From Novosphingobium sp. Fuku2-ISO-50 (GTDB lineage Bacteria; Pseudomonadota; Alphaproteobacteria; Sphingomonadales; Sphingomonadaceae), in NCBI RefSeq assembly GCF_001519055.1, contig NZ_KQ954299.1, positions 36,918-100,917 on the forward strand: a stretch of 64,000 bases of DNA, written 5' to 3'. This document shows positions 60,728-64,000 of the stretch, one piece after another. The notes beneath the pieces were generated by a model. The model searched no databases. It worked only from the letters and a program-made list of their open reading frames with translations, and was not told the DNA's origin. How positions within the stretch are numbered: position 1 is the first letter of the stretch; the number at the start of each line of letters is the position of its first letter. A program made the translations under genes and the position numbers.

Positions 60728-61201
60728 TTATCTGATTGAAATAATTGAAATCGCTTTTATTTCTTGCCCTTCAACCTCTGCGACCGCGTCGCAAAGAGCA
60801 CTTGTCAATTTCCCAGCCGACCAATTGAGAAAACATGTGCCACGACTAACACTGATCGGCCGACCACCTCCCATGAGGTAAATCCGCTCAACCTCTAACG
60901 CTTGAGTGCGTTCAGCACCAAAGCCCTGTTTGCCTTCAATTGTTCCAGCGAACCCTAAAATGCGACCATCTCTGCCTGACTTATCAGCGAATTGAATCAG
61001 AACAGTCCCCCGGTCGCTTCGAGCGATGACAACGGCATTGCAACCAAATTGGCTAAACCCAGTATCCCCTACCTCAACTCCAGATCGCTTGTCACATTTT
61101 CCGTTTGCCACAATAGGGCCGTCATAATTTCTAGCCGTGGCGCTTTCGACGGGGCACAAATTTGCAGCCAGAAATGCGATCGAGAGAGCAAAAATTCTCA
61201 T
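60728..61201 (-). CDS. Exported hypothetical protein
   Basis: The 157-residue protein has a signal peptide (MRIFALSIAFLAANLCPVESATA) and a mature part with Cys residues at positions suited to disulfides (GKCDKRSG, FGCNAVV, GTCFLNW, ALCDAV). No family is recognised. Low GC relative to neighbours. Confidence 0.55.
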   Translation of the reverse strand: MRIFALSIAFLAANLCPVESATARNYDGPIVANGKCDKRSGVEVGDTGFSQFGCNAVVIARSDRGTVLIQFADKSGRDGRILGFAGTIEGKQGFGAERTQALEVERIYLMGGGRPISVSRGTCFLNWSAGKLTSALCDAVAEVEGQEIKAISIISIR

Positions 61202-61227
61202 ACATACTCCTCTAGTAGCATTATTGG

Positions 61228-61611
61228 CTATCTCAGCCTCGGCTTGGCATCGGAACGACCGGGGCCGGGCAAATCATGCCGGACATCTTTTGTCTGGGTG
61301 CATTCTCCGCAAGTCCAGGTTTCCCATTGTCCATTCATTGCTTGGCGTGTCATGCGCATTGCTCTAGCGCCGCAGTAAGGACACGGGTCCCCCGGCACTG
61401 GCCCGCCTTCAAGTTCCTTAATTTGCTGCTCACGCTCTACGATAACGCTCTTGGCATCAGCAAGCGCGATACGAGCGTCAGCTAAGGCATCATAGATTTC
61501 CGCCATCTGTACTCGGACGGCCGCGATGTCATAGTCTTTCTGTATACCTCGCAATGCCTTGGCCAAAGTCATCGCGTTCGAGAGCGCGGTCAGGGCAGAT
61601 GCAAAGTCCAT
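61228..61611 (-). CDS. Zinc-ribbon coiled-coil hypothetical protein, phage/element type
   Basis: The 127-residue protein has a helical first half (IYDALADARIALADAKSVIVEREQQIKELEGG) and a C-terminal CPYCGARAMR...WTCGEC zinc ribbon. Similar small proteins are frequent in prophages and integrative elements. The function is unknown. Confidence 0.6.
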   Translation of the reverse strand: MDFASALTALSNAMTLAKALRGIQKDYDIAAVRVQMAEIYDALADARIALADAKSVIVEREQQIKELEGGPVPGDPCPYCGARAMRMTRQAMNGQWETWTCGECTQTKDVRHDLPGPGRSDAKPRLR

Positions 61612-61664
61612 GTCATTCTCCCTGTGTTAGCAATTTGCCTTTCCTGGCGGCGGCACTTTCGGCC

Positions 61665-62078
61665 TTAGTTGTCCCAAGCATGCTCAAGATCTGAGCGCCG
61701 CGTTATCGTCTCTCGGACGAGACAACGCAGCCTTGCTTGTCCTGCGCCACTTCCGCCGGTCAATAGCCAAAGGTTGCACCTTGCGTCTTTGTATTTCAGC
61801 CAAGCCTGTTGCGCGGCAAGAGCCTTCGCTCTCCCAACGGGAGTTTCGGAAGTCAGCGACGCCTTCTGCACGCCTTTAAGGGCCGCAGTTTGCCGGATGT
61901 TTTCTTCGGTCAGGCAATGGTCCCGTTCGACCTCGTCACGAGCATCGTGATCACACTGCTTAAATCTGGATGTGCCGGCATTCTCGGGGGAAAACGGCGA
62001 CCCAGTCGTATCTTGGGCGGAAGCGGTCGTGCACGGAGCCAACGCTGCAAACAGAAACCCAATCAAAAAAAGACGCAT
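61665..62078 (-). CDS. LprI/DUF1311-like exported protein
   Basis: The 137-residue protein has a signal peptide (LFLIGFLFAALAPCTTASA) and a Cys-containing helical mature region with QQAWLKYKDARCNLW...ARLRCLVRETITRRSDLEHAW, the C-terminal signature of the lysozyme-inhibitor LprI family. It probably acts in the periplasm. Its link to the island is unclear. Confidence 0.7.
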   Translation of the reverse strand: MRLFLIGFLFAALAPCTTASAQDTTGSPFSPENAGTSRFKQCDHDARDEVERDHCLTEENIRQTAALKGVQKASLTSETPVGRAKALAAQQAWLKYKDARCNLWLLTGGSGAGQARLRCLVRETITRRSDLEHAWDN

Positions 62079-62477
62079 CGATAGCTCCCAATCCTGAGCC
62101 TTGCCGGTTCAATCCATCTCACTACCGAGTGATGTTCTGGAAATTTTATAGCGGCATGTTGGCTCCTGCGCGGCTTGACTGATCTAGCACGAGGGGGCCC
62201 ATCAAACCACCGCCTGCAGATAGCCAACCGGGAATTAAGCCCACACAGCGTCCAGCACGCTCAACAGCGCGCAATGCGCTCGACCCAGCGTCTCCACGCT
62301 GCACGACCCTGCAAGCGCAAATTTCAACCCAACGATGATCAGTCGTGTCACACGGCCGTTCCGCAACCCGTGAAGCACCGTCGCACACCGTCACACACAG
62401 CCCATGACCGTGCAATAAACCGTGCGAATCAGATCGCGCTTTCCCGAAGGGATAAGTATTTGTTTTTGTTTGGAAAA

Positions 62478-62527
62478 TGGTAGCGGAGGAGGGACTCGAA
62501 CCCCCGACACGCGGATTATGATTTCTG
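62478..62527 (-). repeat. Right attachment site: 3' part of tRNA-Met(CAT), 50-bp direct repeat copy 2
   Basis: Identical to 35852-35901 over 50 bases and in the same orientation, again without the tRNA 5' half. The sequence to the right is a broken response-regulator gene, not the rest of a tRNA. This suggests a second, tandem element continuing beyond the window. Confidence 0.85.
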
Positions 62528-63072
62528 GTATGTGTCTCGTTGATCAAACTGATACCGTTCATGCCGGTCATTGAAAGGTCAGAGACAAGCAGGCCCACCT
62601 CCTCGCCCGCGTCGAGCAGGGCAAGCGCCGATTTGCCGCAATCGGCCTGCACCACGTGGTAGCCGAAATCGGTGAGCCGAGCCGCAAGCATGGCCAGGAC
62701 CAGTTCATCGTCATCCACCAGCAGGATACTTGACCGCTTTGACCTTGCAGTCTCCACGTTCTTGTCGGGCAGCATCCTTGTCGGGCAGCATCCTTGTCGG
62801 GCAGCGTCGTGTTCGCGGCCGCCTCAACGGCGACGGGCAGCCAGAACGTCACCGTGCTTCCTTGTCCGGGTTCACTTGCGACATTCAGCGCCCCGCCTGA
62901 CTGTTCGGCAAAGCCGCCCCCCCACGGGCATCGCATCACGGCCATTGGTCACCAAATTAATCAGCACTGTTTCGAACTGGCCCCGGTCAGCCAGCACCTG
63001 TGGCAGTTTCGGCGTCAGGCAAGCGTCTGCCCTATTCATTCGAGTAAATAAGATTATTGCAGGCCCAATCAT
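62528..63072 (-). pseudogene. Decayed hybrid histidine kinase / response regulator
   Basis: On the minus strand, pieces of one protein lie in different frames. The first is an N-box [26 protein letters not shown] (from about 63000), then in another frame [27 protein letters not shown], then a receiver domain SSILLVDDDELVLAMLAARLTDFGYHVV with VSDLSMTGMNGISL, cut at the attachment site. The G boxes between the first two pieces are missing, and a 16-bp repeat array separates the kinase from the receiver. It cannot encode a working protein. Confidence 0.75.
62761..62808. repeat. 16-bp tandem repeat, three copies, inside the kinase pseudogene
   Basis: CTTGTCGGGCAGCATC starts at 62761, 62777 and 62793, the last copy ending in GT instead of AT. 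A 16-base unit shifts the reading frame with every copy, which fits the break between the kinase and receiver frames. Confidence 0.85.
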
Positions 63073-63349
63073 CCGGGCGTGGTCAATTCCGTTGCGCTGC
63101 GCCCGCCCGGTATCACATAGGGGCGGCCGGGTGACGTTCGAGGTTGAATTTCAGTTCTTTTTTGAATTGCCTTGAGGGCATGCACGCGCCAGCCACGGGA
63201 CAATTGTGACGGTTTTCGAAGGGTTGGTCAGGCTCTGTCGCAGCCAGGTCAGCGAACGCAGGCCATTGTGGGTTGCCGGCGAGTGCAGTAGGGCTATTAT
63301 TTGATTGAATGAACTTTGTTGCCGCATGTTGAGTGAGAGGCGTCTGAAT
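63073..63349. other. Gap before the TetR gene
   Basis: About 277 bases hold no supported gene. The last part should carry the promoter of the TetR gene, but I see no clear elements. Confidence 0.4.
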
Positions 63350-64000
63350 ATGGTCGGGAAGGCCCTGTCGAAAAAGCGGGCGGTCAGAGCCGATGCCACC
63401 GCGCGGGATCAGTTGCTCGAGGCCGTCGGGGCGCTCATGGCTGAGCGGGAATCGATTGACTTCTCACTCAGCGATGTTGCCAAAAAATCGGGCCTCAATG
63501 CCGGATTGGTCAGATATTATTTTGGAAACAAGGCCGGGATGATGATGGCCTATGTGCAGGAGGTTGTGGGCAGTGCCGTTACCCAGGTTGAACAACTTGC
63601 CAATATGCCGGTTGGAGCGAAGGAAAAGCTCCGCATACATATATATGGAGCAGTAAGTAATTATTACAAACATCCATATATAAATATATTATTACAATAT
63701 ATGATGAAAGAGTCCAACGGCGAATACAAAAATACCATAATGAATGATATTATAAAGCGATTGGTTTTTGCAGAACAGAAAATATTGGAAGATGGTCAGG
63801 CTGAGGGCGTATTCAAAGTTGTTGACCCATTATTATTTTATTTTTATATATTTGGGGCCTGCGAGGCGATATTCCGCAGCCGAGATACGGTAAAATATTT
63901 TCTGGATGCCGATGATGTCAACGAAGATATCAAGCAAAAATATACCAAGCAGCTATGCGACTTGGTGATGAATGGACTAGGCTGTGTTGACAAAAGAGGG
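63350..64000 (+). CDS. TetR-family regulator, incomplete at the window end
   Basis: An open frame of 217 codons runs off the right edge. It has a TetR helix-turn-helix (RDQLLEAVGALMAERESIDFSLSDVAKKSGLNAGLVRYYFGNKAGMM, about 20-65) and a helical ligand domain with a GACEAIFRSRD segment near 180. Codon use changes inside the gene: the first 80 codons are GC-rich, then ATA, TTA, TAT and AAA dominate. That pattern points to foreign origin or a mosaic. It is the only intact-looking gene to the right of the island boundary. Confidence 0.75.
   Translation, partial: MVGKALSKKRAVRADATARDQLLEAVGALMAERESIDFSLSDVAKKSGLNAGLVRYYFGNKAGMMMAYVQEVVGSAVTQVEQLANMPVGAKEKLRIHIYGAVSNYYKHPYINILLQYMMKESNGEYKNTIMNDIIKRLVFAEQKILEDGQAEGVFKVVDPLLFYFYIFGACEAIFRSRDTVKYFLDADDVNEDIKQKYTKQLCDLVMNGLGCVDKRG

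Overview
The window is high-GC alphaproteobacterial DNA, most probably from a sphingomonad such as Novosphingobium or Sphingobium. This rests on the TonB-dependent receptors of aromatic-compound clusters, a lignostilbene/isoeugenol-type oxygenase, a MucR-family regulator, RepC/ParA plasmid-type replication genes and the strawberry-notch protein typical of sphingomonad mobile elements. Identifications come from reading protein motifs; no database search was possible.

Region 1 (1-20.4 kb) is an aromatic catabolic cluster. It holds two PCMH/VAO-type FAD phenol oxidoreductases, one with its own cytochrome c. It also holds an alkene-cleaving non-haem iron oxygenase, a TonB receptor, a FAH-family hydrolase, a gentisate 1,2-dioxygenase-like cupin protein, a 3-hydroxybenzoate 6-hydroxylase-like flavoprotein, a class III CoA-transferase, an HMG-CoA-lyase-like enzyme, an aconitase homologue, IclR and TetR regulators and an HpaB-type hydroxylase. 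I infer a route from a (methyl)gentisate through citraconate and (R)-citramalyl-CoA to pyruvate and acetyl-CoA. One 17-bp palindromic motif lies upstream of most of these transcription units and is probably the IclR operator.

Region 2 (20.4-29.9 kb) starts with a compact set of nested palindromes. A FecI/FecR/FecA-type signalling trio follows, then a DsbD/ApbE/DUF3570/DUF4266/TlpA redox cluster on the minus strand. Region 3 (30.2-33.5 kb) is an arsenic operon (arsR, two different arsC genes, acr3, arsH) with a 15-bp tandem repeat at the junction of the two arsC genes. It abuts a 5'-damaged DUF6118 gene and a TIR-domain gene.

Region 4 (35.85-62.53 kb) is a genomic island bounded by 50-bp direct repeats of the 3' part of a tRNA-Met(CAT) gene. 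Its backbone is plasmid-like: RepC, ParA, a small ParB-like protein, a methyltransferase-helicase of the strawberry-notch family, a large ParB-like protein, ArdC and MucR. The cargo looks like defence: a four-gene operon (Mre11-like, Rad50-like, OLD/TOPRIM nuclease, UvrD-like helicase), a nucleotidyltransferase pair and an HNH-HEPN gene pair. No integrase or type IV secretion gene is visible.

Region 5 (62.5-64 kb) has a decayed histidine kinase/response regulator and an AT-rich TetR gene that runs off the end. Both tRNA fragments lack the 5' half, so I expect the intact tRNA, and perhaps the integrase, to the right of the window.
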